Positions 7,811 through 17,924 are shown, counted from the first letter of the stretch. The stretch: DNA of 64,000 nucleotides from Ralstonia pickettii (GCF_000607165.1 NZ_JFZG01000024.1:186001-250000), one strand, 5' to 3'. Notes: a model not told the origin generated them from the sequence alone. Translations and numbers: made by a program.

Positions 7811-9214
7811 ATGACCGACACGCCGCCGCCTCAACCTGATGTGCCGCGCCAGCCATGGTGGCGGCGCGCGACTGCCCGGCTGCCGTTCGGTCGCGAGCAT
7901 CTTGTGTTCGTGATTGCCGGGGTGATCGGCTGCGCGGGCGCTCTGTCGACGATCCTGTTTCGCGAGTCCCTGCGTCATCTGCAATGGTGGCTCTCGGGTA
8001 CGGACCAGGGCTTGGTGGCCACGGCGCGCGCGTTGCCGTGGTGGGCGCGCCTGCTGGTGCCGACCGTGGGCGGACTGCTGGCGGGCATTACCTTGCAAGT
8101 GGGCCTGAAGTGGATCCCCCGAAAGGGCTCGGAAGACTATATGGAAGCCATTGCCGTGGGCGATGGCGTGCTCAGCGCGCGGCAGAGCTTGGTACGCAGT
8201 GCGTCGTCGTTGTGCTCGGTGGCCAGTGGCGCGTCGATCGGGCGCGAAGGGCCGATGGTGCAATTGGCGGCCATGTGCGGCTCGCTGGTCGGCCGCGTGC
8301 TGCGGCGCTGGACGCCCGTGCCGGTCGAGCAATTGCGTCTGCTGGTCGCGTGCGGTGCGGCCGCTGGCATCACCTCTGCTTATAACGCGCCTATCTCGGG
8401 CGCCGTGTTCGTCTGCGAAATCGTGTTCGGTGTCATCACCACGGCGACACTCGGGCCGCTGCTGGTGGCGGCTGTCACCGCAGACATCGTGGTGCGCCAG
8501 TTCTTCGGGTACGGGGCGGTCTACGAGATGCCGCACTTCGATTTTGTTTCCGGCTGGGAAGTGCTGACGTATCTGGGCCTTGGTTTGGCGGCGGGGATGG
8601 TGGGGCCGCTGCTGCTGGGTCTGATTGACCGCGCGCGTGATGCGTTTGCACAGACCAAGCTGCCGCTCACGCTGCGATTGGCCGCCGGCGGGTTGATTGT
8701 CGGTGCGCTCTCCACGGGCGTGCCCGAGGTCTGGGGTAACGGCTACAGCGTGGTGAATGGCTTCCTGCATGACCCATGGCTGTGGCAGACGGTGGCGCTG
8801 GTGCTGATCTGCAAGGTGGTGGCGACGGCGTCCAGCGCAGGTTCTGGCGCGGTGGGTGGTGTGTTCACACCCACGCTGTTCTGTGGCGCGGCGCTGGGTT
8901 TGCTGTACGGCACGGGCATGCACGCGCTGCTGCCGGATGCGGCGCCCGTGCCAGTCAGCTACGCGGTGGTCGGCATGGGCGCGTTGCTGGCGGCCACCAC
9001 GCATGCGCCGCTCATGTCGATCCTGATGATCTTCGAGATGACGCTGTCGTATCAGGTGGTGCTGCCGCTCATGTTGGCGTGCATTACCGGCTATGTGACG
9101 GCACATGCGGCGGGTGCGCCGTCGGTGTATGCGCGTGCGCTGGCGCGCAATCGTGCAGATGCCGGAAACGATGCGCAGCACCTTCCATCGCCATCAGACA
9201 GCACGCAGAAATAG
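7811..9214 (+). CDS. ClC-family chloride channel/transporter
   Basis: An integral membrane protein of 467 residues with about ten hydrophobic helices. The start M-T-D-T-P-P-P is preferred because the upstream extension overlaps the YciI gene. ClC signatures: G-R-E-G-P (with the gating glutamate) near residue 160, the G-S-G-A-V-G-G-V-F-T-P filter segment near residue 345, and a C-terminal S-V-Y-A-R-A-L-A-R carrying the ion-coordinating tyrosine. The usual G-S-G-I-P motif reads G-S-E-D-Y here, and the position aligned by eye with the internal proton glutamate of ClC-ec1 appears to be Ile (V-C-E-I-V-F). It may therefore be channel-like rather than a 2Cl-/H+ antiporter; this is inference. No CBS domains are present. 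Confidence 0.88.
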   Translation: MTDTPPPQPDVPRQPWWRRATARLPFGREHLVFVIAGVIGCAGALSTILFRESLRHLQWWLSGTDQGLVATARALPWWARLLVPTVGGLLAGITLQVGLKWIPRKGSEDYMEAIAVGDGVLSARQSLVRSASSLCSVASGASIGREGPMVQLAAMCGSLVGRVLRRWTPVPVEQLRLLVACGAAAGITSAYNAPISGAVFVCEIVFGVITTATLGPLLVAAVTADIVVRQFFGYGAVYEMPHFDFVSGWEVLTYLGLGLAAGMVGPLLLGLIDRARDAFAQTKLPLTLRLAAGGLIVGALSTGVPEVWGNGYSVVNGFLHDPWLWQTVALVLICKVVATASSAGSGAVGGVFTPTLFCGAALGLLYGTGMHALLPDAAPVPVSYAVVGMGALLAATTHAPLMSILMIFEMTLSYQVVLPLMLACITGYVTAHAAGAPSVYARALARNRADAGNDAQHLPSPSDSTQK

Positions 9215-9221
9215 GTACGCT
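9204..9221 (-). repeat. 18-bp dispersed repeat, copy 6 (one mismatch)
   Basis: The minus strand reads AGCGTACCTATTTCTGCG, one base off the consensus. It spans the ClC stop codon. Confidence 0.75.
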
Positions 9222-9368
9222 TTGCTGGTTGGGAGGCGCCTGACCACAGATATTCCTGGAGGACAAGCTTGCCAAGTCAGCTAAATCCAAGGAAAAGCGC
9301 TCTATAAGCCTCTTTAATTGTGCGTTTCCGGGAACTTTCGGGAGTTATTGCGACAATTTATTGCTGTT

Positions 9369-9387
9369 GAGAATCGTTATCATTTAT
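9369..9387. promoter_or_regulatory. Probable Fur box upstream of the TonB-dependent receptor
   Basis: GAGAATCGTTATCATTTAT matches the 19-bp Fur consensus (GATAATGATAATCATTATC) at 12 positions, with the GAGAAT and ATCATT cores intact. It lies about 110 bp upstream of the receptor start in an AT-rich patch suited to a promoter. The expected effect is repression of the receptor by Fe2+-Fur. Confidence 0.7.
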
Positions 9388-9496
9388 ATTTGCGTCCGCA
9401 ATTCGTAGTGCGCTCTCGTGCACGGCGGCGCGGGCGCAGGAGGGCGTTCCGTAGCGGCTGGCACCACTAGAAGAGTGCCGCCGGAGAAACCACGCA

Positions 9497-11725
9497 ATGA
9501 ACTGCCGCACGCCCGTCGCCAGCGCCCTGTTGGCCCTGTTTGCCACCCCCACCGTCGCACTCGCCCAGCAGGCCACGCTTGCCCAGGCACCCGCCACCGC
9601 CACGTTGCCGGAAGCTGTTGTGAAGGGCTCCGCCCCGCGCGACGACTACAACGCCGCCAAAAGCTCCATCTCCAAGCTGCCCGAGAACCTGCGCGATGTG
9701 CCGCAATCGGTGACGGTCGTGCCCAAGGCGCTGACCGACGCGCAAGGCGGCAGCTCGCTGGCCGACGCACTGCGCAACGTGCCCGGCATCACCATCGGCG
9801 CGGCCGAAGGTGGGCAGATTGGCAACAACATCAACCTGAACGGCTTCTCGGCGCGTACCGACATCTACCTCGACGGCTTCCGTGATCGCGGCCAGTACTA
9901 TCGCGACTTGTTCGCTCTCGATTCGGTGGAAGTGCTGATGGGCCCGTCGTCGATGCTGTTCGGTCGCGGCTCCACCGGCGGTGTCATCAACCAGGTGACG
10001 AAGAAGCCGAAGCTGAAAGCGGCCACGGAAATCACCGGATCGGTCACGACCAACGGCTTGGTGCGCGCTACGGCCGACGTCAACACGCCGACGTCCGACA
10101 CCTCCGCCTTCCGCATCGCCGCGATGGCGCAGAACGGCAAGACCAGCACGCGCGACGAGATGACCGCGCAGGATTTCGGCATCGCGCCGTCGTGGCGTTT
10201 CGGCATCGGTACGCCGACCGAGGTGACGCTGTCCGCGCTGCTGCAGCACAACCGCGACATGCCCGACTACGGCGTGCCGAACCTCAACGGCCACCCGGTC
10301 AACGTGAGCCCCAAGACGTACTACGGCTACACCGATGACCGCACCACGCAGGATGTGGCGTCGTTCTCGGCCAATATCGATCACAAGTTCTCGCCCAACC
10401 TGCGCCTGCGCAACCAGACGCAGTTCAACTACGTGCAGACCGACGCGCGGGAGACGGCGCCCAACGCTGTGGGTACGGTCAATTCGTCGGGCGTGTTCAC
10501 GGCGCTCGCCAACAGCAATCTGCCGCTCTCGGCGCTGTCGGTGCGTTTGCAAAGCCATGACCGCCGCATCCGCGATTACTCGCTATTCAACCAGACCGAA
10601 CTGACGGCCAAGTTCGATACGGGTTCGGTCAAGCACACGCTGCTGGTTGGCACCGAGTTCGGCCACGACGGTTACGACAACCAGAACTATTACCGCAACG
10701 GCTCGTGCAATGGCACGCCGCTGGCGCAGTCGAGCATGACGAGCGGCTTTGTCTCGTGCGAGCCGCTGGTGAGCCCGAGCTACACCACGTCGCCGGCCAG
10801 CACGCCGTCCAGCCTGGGCAACCTGCAGGGCGGCTCGGCCAACACGGTGGCTGCGTATTTCAACGACTCGATCGAATTCACCAAGCAGTGGAAGGCGGTG
10901 GCCGGCCTGCGCTATGACCGCTACGTTGCGAGCATTTCGAACTCGCTGAATTCGGCGAACACGCCGGCGTCGGCCAAGATCACCGCGCTGCCGTACGCGC
11001 AGCAGAGCGTGAACTTTGTCAGCACGCGCCTGGGCGGCATCTGGCAGCCGACGGACTGGCAGTCGTACTACGTGTCGTATGGCACGTCGTTCAACCCGTC
11101 ATTGGAGCAACTCGTGGGCACCACCGGCCAGCAGAACCTGGACCCGGAGAAGAACAAGTCGTATGAAGCCGGCGGCAAGTGGGATCTGCTCAACGGCGAT
11201 CTGTCGGTCAGCTCGGCGCTGTTCCAGATCACCAAGGACAACGCCCGCACGCAGATCGACAGCACGACGTACACGTCGGCAGGCAAGATCCGCGTGCGCG
11301 GTGCGCGCCTGGGTGCCACGGGCCACGTGACCGACAAGCTGCAGATCTTTGCGGGCTATACCTACCTGGATGCGCAGATCGTCAATGGCATCGCCGCGGG
11401 CACGCAGGGCATGACGCCGGCCAACACGCCCAAGCACGCTGCCACGGTGTGGACGAGCTACACCTTCCTGCCGAACTGGGAGGTGGGCGCGGGCGCGTTC
11501 TACATGTCGCAGCGCTACGCCAACAACACCGACACGGTGCAGGTGGGTGGCTTCGTGCGCTGGGATGCGATGCTGGCCTATCACCAACCGAAATACGACG
11601 TGCGGCTGAACCTGTTCAACCTGTTCAACAAGACGTATTACGATGCGCTGATTCCGTCCGATGGCGGTCGCGCCGTGCCGGGCACCGGCCGTGCGGCGAT
11701 GTTGTCGGTGGTATATCGGATGTAA
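9497..11725 (+). CDS. TonB-dependent siderophore receptor
   Basis: An outer-membrane ferric-siderophore receptor of 742 residues. It opens with a Sec signal peptide (M-N-C-R-T-P-V, a hydrophobic run, then A-L-A-Q). The plug domain contains D-V-P-Q-S-V-T-V-V-P and L-R-N-V-P-G-I, then G-P-S-S-M-L-F-G-R-G-S-T-G-G at its end. The rest is a 22-strand-type barrel rich in alternating aromatic and polar residues. It most resembles catecholate or ferrichrome-type receptors of the Fiu/FhuE group; the ligand cannot be assigned. The C-terminus is V-V-Y-R-M rather than ending in Phe. A Fur box lies upstream and the PiuC-type hydroxylase follows 48 bp downstream, a frequent pairing in iron-regulated loci. 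Confidence 0.92.
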   Translation: MNCRTPVASALLALFATPTVALAQQATLAQAPATATLPEAVVKGSAPRDDYNAAKSSISKLPENLRDVPQSVTVVPKALTDAQGGSSLADALRNVPGITIGAAEGGQIGNNINLNGFSARTDIYLDGFRDRGQYYRDLFALDSVEVLMGPSSMLFGRGSTGGVINQVTKKPKLKAATEITGSVTTNGLVRATADVNTPTSDTSAFRIAAMAQNGKTSTRDEMTAQDFGIAPSWRFGIGTPTEVTLSALLQHNRDMPDYGVPNLNGHPVNVSPKTYYGYTDDRTTQDVASFSANIDHKFSPNLRLRNQTQFNYVQTDARETAPNAVGTVNSSGVFTALANSNLPLSALSVRLQSHDRRIRDYSLFNQTELTAKFDTGSVKHTLLVGTEFGHDGYDNQNYYRNGSCNGTPLAQSSMTSGFVSCEPLVSPSYTTSPASTPSSLGNLQGGSANTVAAYFNDSIEFTKQWKAVAGLRYDRYVASISNSLNSANTPASAKITALPYAQQSVNFVSTRLGGIWQPTDWQSYYVSYGTSFNPSLEQLVGTTGQQNLDPEKNKSYEAGGKWDLLNGDLSVSSALFQITKDNARTQIDSTTYTSAGKIRVRGARLGATGHVTDKLQIFAGYTYLDAQIVNGIAAGTQGMTPANTPKHAATVWTSYTFLPNWEVGAGAFYMSQRYANNTDTVQVGGFVRWDAMLAYHQPKYDVRLNLFNLFNKTYYDALIPSDGGRAVPGTGRAAMLSVVYRM

Positions 11726-11773
11726 TGGCAGGGGGATGGGCCCTCGGCTGCATCCCCGTTTCCTTCCAGCGCC

Positions 11774-12460
11774 ATGCTTGTCTGCATTCCCAACGTCTTC
11801 AACGCCGCGCAGGTGGCTGCGCTGCGCGACCTGCTCGATAGCGCGGGCGATGCCTGGGTCGATGGCCGCGTGTCGGCCGGGTATTCGGGGGCACCGGTCA
11901 AGGTCAACCAGCAGATTGACGAGCGCGCAGAAGTGGCGCTGCAGTGCCAGCAGCTCATCCTGAGCGTGCTGGAGCGGCACCCGCGCTTCATCAGCGCGGC
12001 GTTGCCCAACGTGGTGTACCCGCCGATGTTCAACCGCTACGGCGAGGGCATGACCTTCGGCGCGCATGTCGATGGCAGCGTGCGTATCCATCCGCACAAC
12101 GGCACAAAGCTGCGCACCGACATCTCGGCCACGCTGTTTCTGTCAGACCCCGCCAGCTATGACGGCGGCGAACTGCAGATTGAAGACACCTATGGCATGC
12201 ACAGCGTCAAGCTCAATGCCGGTGACCTCGTGATCTACCCGGCAACGAGCCTGCATCAGGTGACGCCCATCACGCGGGGAGTGCGCGTGGCGAGCTTCTT
12301 CTGGATCCAGAGCCTGATTCGCGATGACGCGCAGCGCGCGATGCTGTTCGACCTGGACAACGCAATCCAGACGCTCAACCAGACCGACGCGGATGCCACC
12401 GCGCGCCGCACGCTCATCGGCGTGTATCACAACCTGATGCGGCAGTGGAGCGAGACCTGA
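11774..12460 (+). CDS. piuC: Fe(II)/2-oxoglutarate-dependent PKHD-type hydroxylase (PiuC/YbiX)
   Basis: A 228-residue dioxygenase of the PiuC/YbiX family, which commonly sits beside TonB-dependent siderophore receptors and is iron-regulated. The facial triad is visible as H98-x-D100 in F-G-A-H-V-D-G-S and H161 in S-L-H-Q-V-T, and R171 (T-R-G-V-R) is the likely 2-oxoglutarate anchor. The start is the ATG after T-C-C-A-G-C-G-C-C; no strong ribosome binding site is seen. The 48-bp gap from the receptor suggests a shared Fur-controlled transcript. The physiological substrate of the family is not established. Confidence 0.88.
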   Translation: MLVCIPNVFNAAQVAALRDLLDSAGDAWVDGRVSAGYSGAPVKVNQQIDERAEVALQCQQLILSVLERHPRFISAALPNVVYPPMFNRYGEGMTFGAHVDGSVRIHPHNGTKLRTDISATLFLSDPASYDGGELQIEDTYGMHSVKLNAGDLVIYPATSLHQVTPITRGVRVASFFWIQSLIRDDAQRAMLFDLDNAIQTLNQTDADATARRTLIGVYHNLMRQWSET

Positions 12461-12484
12461 TGTGAGCCTGCTGTGCGCTTCGGC

Positions 12485-12631
12485 TCAGTGGCCCGAACGG
12501 CGATACAGCTCGGCCATCATGCCGCAGCTTTCCACGTGCAGTGCAACGGCGCGGCTGGCTTCACGGCGCACGATTTGCCAGAAACGGGCGAAACGCGAGG
12601 CGGGGGCGGCTTTGAGAGCGACGGTGTTCAT
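12485..12631 (-). CDS. Small hypothetical protein (48 aa)
   Basis: A 48-residue basic, amphipathic-looking peptide beginning M-N-T-V-A-L-K-A-A-P and ending M-M-A-E-L-Y-R-R-S-G-H. An AAGGA site lies seven bases before the ATG, the best evidence that it is real. Its size and helical Arg-rich character recall the short YjiS/DUF1127-type proteins common in proteobacteria, but their conserved C-terminal motif is not present, so no family is assigned. About 34 bp upstream of the start is the small palindrome CCCTAGTAGGG in an AT-rich segment with repeated CGAATATT, a plausible promoter region. It converges with the piuC gene. Confidence 0.5.
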   Translation of the reverse strand: MNTVALKAAPASRFARFWQIVRREASRAVALHVESCGMMAELYRRSGH

Positions 12632-12755
12632 GGCGATTCCTTCTGAGGACTGATTTAGGGATAACCCTAGTAGGGAATACCCGAATATTAGTCCGAATAT
12701 TGCGACGCAGCAAAACCGCATTCGCCAGTGTCGCCTCATCACCACATATGGGTGC

Positions 12756-15284
12756 CTAATGCGCCACTCTACTGACCGTACCGGCATTGCCGTCTACACG
12801 GATCGTCTCGCCATCTTTCAACTGTGCCCGGATGCCAGGCAGGTTCACCACGGCCGGAATCCCGAACTCCCGCGCCACGATGGCGCCATGCGAGAGGTAG
12901 CCACCGGTTTCCATGACCAGCGCGCCGGCCTTCAGGAAAAGGGGCGTCCAAGCGGGATCGGTACTGGGGGCGACCAGGATATCGCCGGCTTGCAGTGCCG
13001 TGCCGGCGGCGGCGTGATCGACCAGACGTGCTTGCCCCTGTGCCGAGCCAGCGCCCACGGCGGTGCCGCTCCAGGCATCTCCTGAGAGGGCGACTGACGT
13101 ACTGGCCACGACCGGTGCCTCGCCATGTTCGATGAGGATGTCCGGCTCCTGCGCAGCGGCCCAATCGTCCAACTGTTGGCGGCGTTCACGCGCGCGCTGC
13201 GCGGCGAAGCGCAGGGGTAATGCGCCTGTGGCCGCGGCTACGCATTCGTCCAGCGTCAGGTTGAAGATGTCTTCCGACGCATCGAGTCCTTCCTCGCCGA
13301 CGAGCCTGTCAGCCAGCTTGAGCAGGCCGATGCGCAGCGCTTCCAGATACGCCACCAGCGCGCTGCGCGCGGCTTCGCGCTGGTTGCTGTCGCGCACGGC
13401 ACCCTTGAGCATCCCCCGCACAATCGGGCGCAGCCAGAACGGCAGGCGCGCCCACGCACGCTCAGACGCCGCCAGTTGCCTTTGCCGCACGGCGTGCGCG
13501 TCGCTGTCGATCAGCCCGACGATGAGGTCGAGCAAATAGTTGGGCTGCTCGCGCCAGCGCGGGCGGCGGAAGTAGCTCTCTTCAATGGCGCGGTGTCCGT
13601 AGCGCTCCAGAAACGTACTGAAGTGCCGGCGGAACGGGCTGTGCGCCGGCAGTTGCTGCGCCCATTGCGTGCCGATGCGGTTGTCGGCGCGAAGCCAGGC
13701 GAGGGCTTCGGCATCGGCGGCGGCCGTTTGCGCCAGCGCCATCAATTCGTAGCTCTGCTGCGCGGTGACGCTGGGTTCTGCGCCTGCCATGAGCGCGGCG
13801 GCCAGCGCGTGGCCCTCGCCGGGGCAGTGTTTTTCGATCACGTCGACCAGGCCCGAAACGGAGCCGCCCGCCGAGCCCTGCAGGAAGAACAGGCCGTCTG
13901 CGCGGCGCGCGGTGTTGAAGCGCTCGCGCAGGCAGGCGGCCAGCTCCGCTGCCGATTCCGGCCACGCGTCTTCACGCCATTGCGCGGCTTGCTTGCGGGC
14001 GCGGTTCAGATCGCTTTGCGCATGGCGGCGCGCGGCGCCGGCGCTGCACAAATAACGCAGGAGACGCGCCCCGCGTGCCAGCCGCTGCGGCCATGTGGCG
14101 CGCGGCAGCGCAATCTCGGGCTGCGTGCCGCCGAGCATGCGGTTGATGGCATCCGGCGCAATGCCGAACGCGTCAAATGCCTCCCACTGCATCAACGAGA
14201 CGTCGAGGTACACGCAGCCGCCAAACAACTTGGCGCGCGCCAGCCCGGGCAGCAATGCGTAGCCGGCCAGCGAGTAGGCCAGCATCAGCATGCGATTGGC
14301 CGCGTGACCGTAGAGCGTCCAGTCGATGGGCGACAGCGGCGCGGGAAACACCTCGCGCGTGTTGCCGCGCGTCCAGAACGTCGGCTGGGTTTGGAGTGCG
14401 GCGTAAGTCTGGCGGGCGGCCGTGGTGATCGGGCGAGCCTGCACGATCCAGAAGCGCTGCCCGTCCCAGACCCATTCGATGTCATAGCGCGGCTGCGCAA
14501 AATCCAGCGCGCGTGCCGTGTCGCGCGCCACCGTGGCAAGTGCAATGAGCTGGGCGTCGTCCAGCACGGCGCGGCGGGCATCTTCAGTGGCGGTATCGGC
14601 GAGTGCGGTGCCGCCTTCGGCCAGCGCGCGCGTCATGCGGCGCTTTGTGCCGATCTGGCGTTGGACCACCCGCAGCGCGTCGTCTTGCGGCGCGACTTCC
14701 AGCCGGTCGACGTCACCATCGGCTTGGCCGCCCACCAGCGCTTCGCCCAGGCCCCAGTGCGCGTTGATGACGATGTGGTCGTCGCGGCCGCTCAGGGGGT
14801 CGCCGGTGAACGCGATGCCTGCGGCCACTGCCGGCAACATCGGCATGATGACCACGGCCATCGCCAGATCGGAGGTGTCGATGCCAAAGCGCTCGCGGTA
14901 TGCCAACGCTTGCGGTGCGTACGCCGAGTCCCACACGGCGCGCACCGCTTCCGCCAGCGCCTGCACGCCAATCACGTTCAGGCGCGTTTCGTGAATGCCC
15001 GCGAACGAGCGTCGCGCGGAATCTTCCTGCGGTGCGGACGAGCGCACGGCCAGTGGCGTGTTTTGCCAGCCGCGCGCGGCCAGCGCTTGCGCGATGGCAG
15101 CCAGCACCGTATCGGGCACCGCATCTCCGTGCTTCCGGCTGAGGCTGGCCTCTGCGGCCAGCACGAAACCATCGGGCACCGGCACGCCGAGTCTCGCCAT
15201 CCGACCAAGCTGCCAGCCCTTGCCGCCCGCCACTGCGGCACCAGCCGCAGCCGCAGCCGGCCAATCGAGCACGAGCGGGTTCAT
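12756..15284 (-). CDS. PEP-utilizing enzyme, rifampin-phosphotransferase-like
   Basis: An 842-residue cytoplasmic protein with an N-terminal PEP/pyruvate-dikinase ATP-binding domain (G-G-K-G-W-Q-L-G-R-M-A-R-L-G-V-P-V-P-D-G-F at about 20-40, then S-S-A-P-Q-E-D-S and F-A-G-I-H-E-T). A helical middle region of about 400 residues follows, then a C-terminal swivelling phosphohistidine domain (G-G-Y-L-S-H-G-A-I-V-A-R-E-F-G-I-P-A-V-V, with the catalytic His). It lacks the PEP-binding TIM barrel of PEP synthase, as in rifampin phosphotransferases and related modifying enzymes. The ATG start overlaps the TetR stop as TGATG and has AGGAGG upstream, so it is translationally coupled to the regulator. Actual substrate unknown. 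Confidence 0.75.
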   Translation of the reverse strand: MNPLVLDWPAAAAAGAAVAGGKGWQLGRMARLGVPVPDGFVLAAEASLSRKHGDAVPDTVLAAIAQALAARGWQNTPLAVRSSAPQEDSARRSFAGIHETRLNVIGVQALAEAVRAVWDSAYAPQALAYRERFGIDTSDLAMAVVIMPMLPAVAAGIAFTGDPLSGRDDHIVINAHWGLGEALVGGQADGDVDRLEVAPQDDALRVVQRQIGTKRRMTRALAEGGTALADTATEDARRAVLDDAQLIALATVARDTARALDFAQPRYDIEWVWDGQRFWIVQARPITTAARQTYAALQTQPTFWTRGNTREVFPAPLSPIDWTLYGHAANRMLMLAYSLAGYALLPGLARAKLFGGCVYLDVSLMQWEAFDAFGIAPDAINRMLGGTQPEIALPRATWPQRLARGARLLRYLCSAGAARRHAQSDLNRARKQAAQWREDAWPESAAELAACLRERFNTARRADGLFFLQGSAGGSVSGLVDVIEKHCPGEGHALAAALMAGAEPSVTAQQSYELMALAQTAAADAEALAWLRADNRIGTQWAQQLPAHSPFRRHFSTFLERYGHRAIEESYFRRPRWREQPNYLLDLIVGLIDSDAHAVRQRQLAASERAWARLPFWLRPIVRGMLKGAVRDSNQREAARSALVAYLEALRIGLLKLADRLVGEEGLDASEDIFNLTLDECVAAATGALPLRFAAQRARERRQQLDDWAAAQEPDILIEHGEAPVVASTSVALSGDAWSGTAVGAGSAQGQARLVDHAAAGTALQAGDILVAPSTDPAWTPLFLKAGALVMETGGYLSHGAIVAREFGIPAVVNLPGIRAQLKDGETIRVDGNAGTVSRVAH

Positions 15285-15913
15285 CACGCCTCCTTGGCGG
15301 CCATGCCGTGCAGGAACAGGTCGATAACGGCGGAGAAACCCGCGTGCAGGTCCGTTTCAGGACGTGCCAGCCAGCGCATCAGTGCGCCGAGATACAGGTA
15401 CTCGAACAACACCGCGAGGTGCTGCGCATCAAGCCGGGTATCGAGTTCGCCCGAGCGCTGCGCCGCATCGATGAGCATCATGAACACCGCTTCGAGCCCG
15501 CTGCGCTTGTCTGCGTCACGGTTGCGGGCAGCCAGGTCGGCGCTGGCAAAGCGGTAACGGAAATACGCGGCCAGGTAGGGCCGGCGCACGTTGCACCAAT
15601 CGGCCGAGGCGGAAAGCAGCACCGCCAGGCGGGAGGCGAAATCCGGCTGCGCCTCGATCTGCGCACGCAATTGCGCGCCGCCGGCCGCCAGTTCGGCGTG
15701 GAACTGGTGTGCCAACAGGGCTTCCTTGACCGGAAAGTGGTTGTACAGCGTGCCCTTGGACACATCGGCCTGCGCGGCAATCTGCTCCATCGTCACCGCG
15801 TCGTAACCGTGCTGCTCGAACAGGGAGAAGGCGGTGGCCGCCAGGTGGTCCAGCGTCTGGTTGCGCTTGCGTTCGCGGCGGCCGGCTTCAATGGGGATCG
15901 GGATGGACGACAT
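15284..15913 (-). CDS. TetR/AcrR-family transcriptional regulator
   Basis: A 209-residue TetR-type repressor. The N-terminal helix-turn-helix is A-A-T-A-F-S-L-F-E-Q-H-G-Y-D-A-V-T-M-E-Q-I-A, then A-D-V-S-K-G-T-L-Y-N-H-F-P-V-K-E-A-L-L. The C-terminal ligand domain has no recognisable signature. It is the first gene of a two-gene unit with the PEP-utilizing enzyme, so the inducer may be that enzyme's substrate. An inverted repeat lies 21 bp upstream of its start, consistent with autorepression and possibly with control of the divergent aminopeptidase. Confidence 0.88.
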   Translation of the reverse strand: MSSIPIPIEAGRRERKRNQTLDHLAATAFSLFEQHGYDAVTMEQIAAQADVSKGTLYNHFPVKEALLAHQFHAELAAGGAQLRAQIEAQPDFASRLAVLLSASADWCNVRRPYLAAYFRYRFASADLAARNRDADKRSGLEAVFMMLIDAAQRSGELDTRLDAQHLAVLFEYLYLGALMRWLARPETDLHAGFSAVIDLFLHGMAAKEA

Positions 15914-15934
15914 GGTGGGTCCGCTGTTTTTTTA

Positions 15935-16988
<1,054 letters not shown>

Positions 16989-16991
16989 ACC

Positions 16992-17897
16992 ATGACGGAT
17001 TCCGCCGATCTGCGCTTCCTGCTCGCCATCCAGGACAACGGCAGCCTGGTGGCGACGGCGCGGGCGCTGGACCTGACGCCATCGGCCGTGTCGCAGCGGC
17101 TGCAACAGCTGGAGAAGAAGCTGGGCACACGGCTGGTCGATCGCACGGCGCGCAGCTTGCGCTTTACGCAGGAAGGCATGCTGCTGTGCGAGCGCGGGGC
17201 AGAGCTGATCCGCCAGCTCGACGCACTGTCAGAGGATTTGCACACGCGCCGGGGCGGCCTGGTCGGCACGCTCAAGGTGAATGCGCCGCTGGGGTTTGGG
17301 CGACGCTACGTGGCACCCGTCATTGCCGATTTCCAGCAGCAGCACCCCGATGTCGACATCGAACTGGCGCTGTCCGATGCGCCCCTGACCGAAGCGGCGG
17401 ACCGCTTTGATGTGGTGGTGCATATTGGCGCGCTGCAGGTGTCGAACCTTGTCGGCCATGCGATTGCGCCGAATGCGCGCTTTGTCTGCGCTTCCCCCGC
17501 GTTTGTGAAGCGCTTTGGCCCGCCGGAAACCCCCGATGACCTTGCCGCGCTGCCCTGCATCGTGCTGCGCGAGAACAAGGAAGACGTGTCGCTCTGGCAT
17601 TTCAGCAAGGGGCGCACGAGCCGCAGCGTGCGCGTGCCGCGCCGACTGATCTGCAACGACGGCGATGTCATCCGCCAGTGGGCGTGCGAAGGGCGTGGCG
17701 TGATCCTTCGCTCCGAATGGGATGTGGCCGATGATTTGCGCGCGGGCCGGCTGGTGCGTTTGCTGCCCGGCTGGAAGGCGCCGGACGCCAACGTGATCGC
17801 CCTCACGCACAACCGCGCCGGGTTGCCTCAACGTACGCGTCACTTCATGCAGGCGCTGCAGAGCCGTTTCAAGCCGCAGCCGCCGTGGCGCGGATGA
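16992..17897 (+). CDS. LysR-family transcriptional regulator
   Basis: A 301-residue LysR regulator. The HTH region is D-L-R-F-L-L-A-I-Q-D-N-G-S-L-V-A-T-A-R-A-L-D-L-T-P-S-A-V-S-Q-R, followed by a periplasmic-binding-like effector domain. It starts only three bases after the pip stop codon and so is probably co-transcribed with it. The HAD hydrolase and DSD1-type enzyme downstream in the same orientation are possible targets; amino-acid-linked control is inference from these neighbours only. Confidence 0.9.
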   Translation: MTDSADLRFLLAIQDNGSLVATARALDLTPSAVSQRLQQLEKKLGTRLVDRTARSLRFTQEGMLLCERGAELIRQLDALSEDLHTRRGGLVGTLKVNAPLGFGRRYVAPVIADFQQQHPDVDIELALSDAPLTEAADRFDVVVHIGALQVSNLVGHAIAPNARFVCASPAFVKRFGPPETPDDLAALPCIVLRENKEDVSLWHFSKGRTSRSVRVPRRLICNDGDVIRQWACEGRGVILRSEWDVADDLRAGRLVRLLPGWKAPDANVIALTHNRAGLPQRTRHFMQALQSRFKPQPPWRG

Positions 17898-17924
17898 TGC
17901 AGCTTCACTGAATCTTTGATTTAA

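Noticed and set aside
112-9221. CRISPR array from the repeated 18-mer
   Set aside because: The copies are hundreds to thousands of bases apart, in both orientations, with genes between them.
12658-12675. TAGGGATAAC resembling the left part of the I-SceI homing endonuclease site
   Set aside because: Only ten bases match and the remainder differs; it is part of a small local palindrome.
13476-15557. Long plus-strand frame opposite the PEP-utilizing enzyme and TetR genes
   Set aside because: The minus-strand products have clear domains; the plus frame has no motif or ribosome binding site and is a codon-bias shadow.
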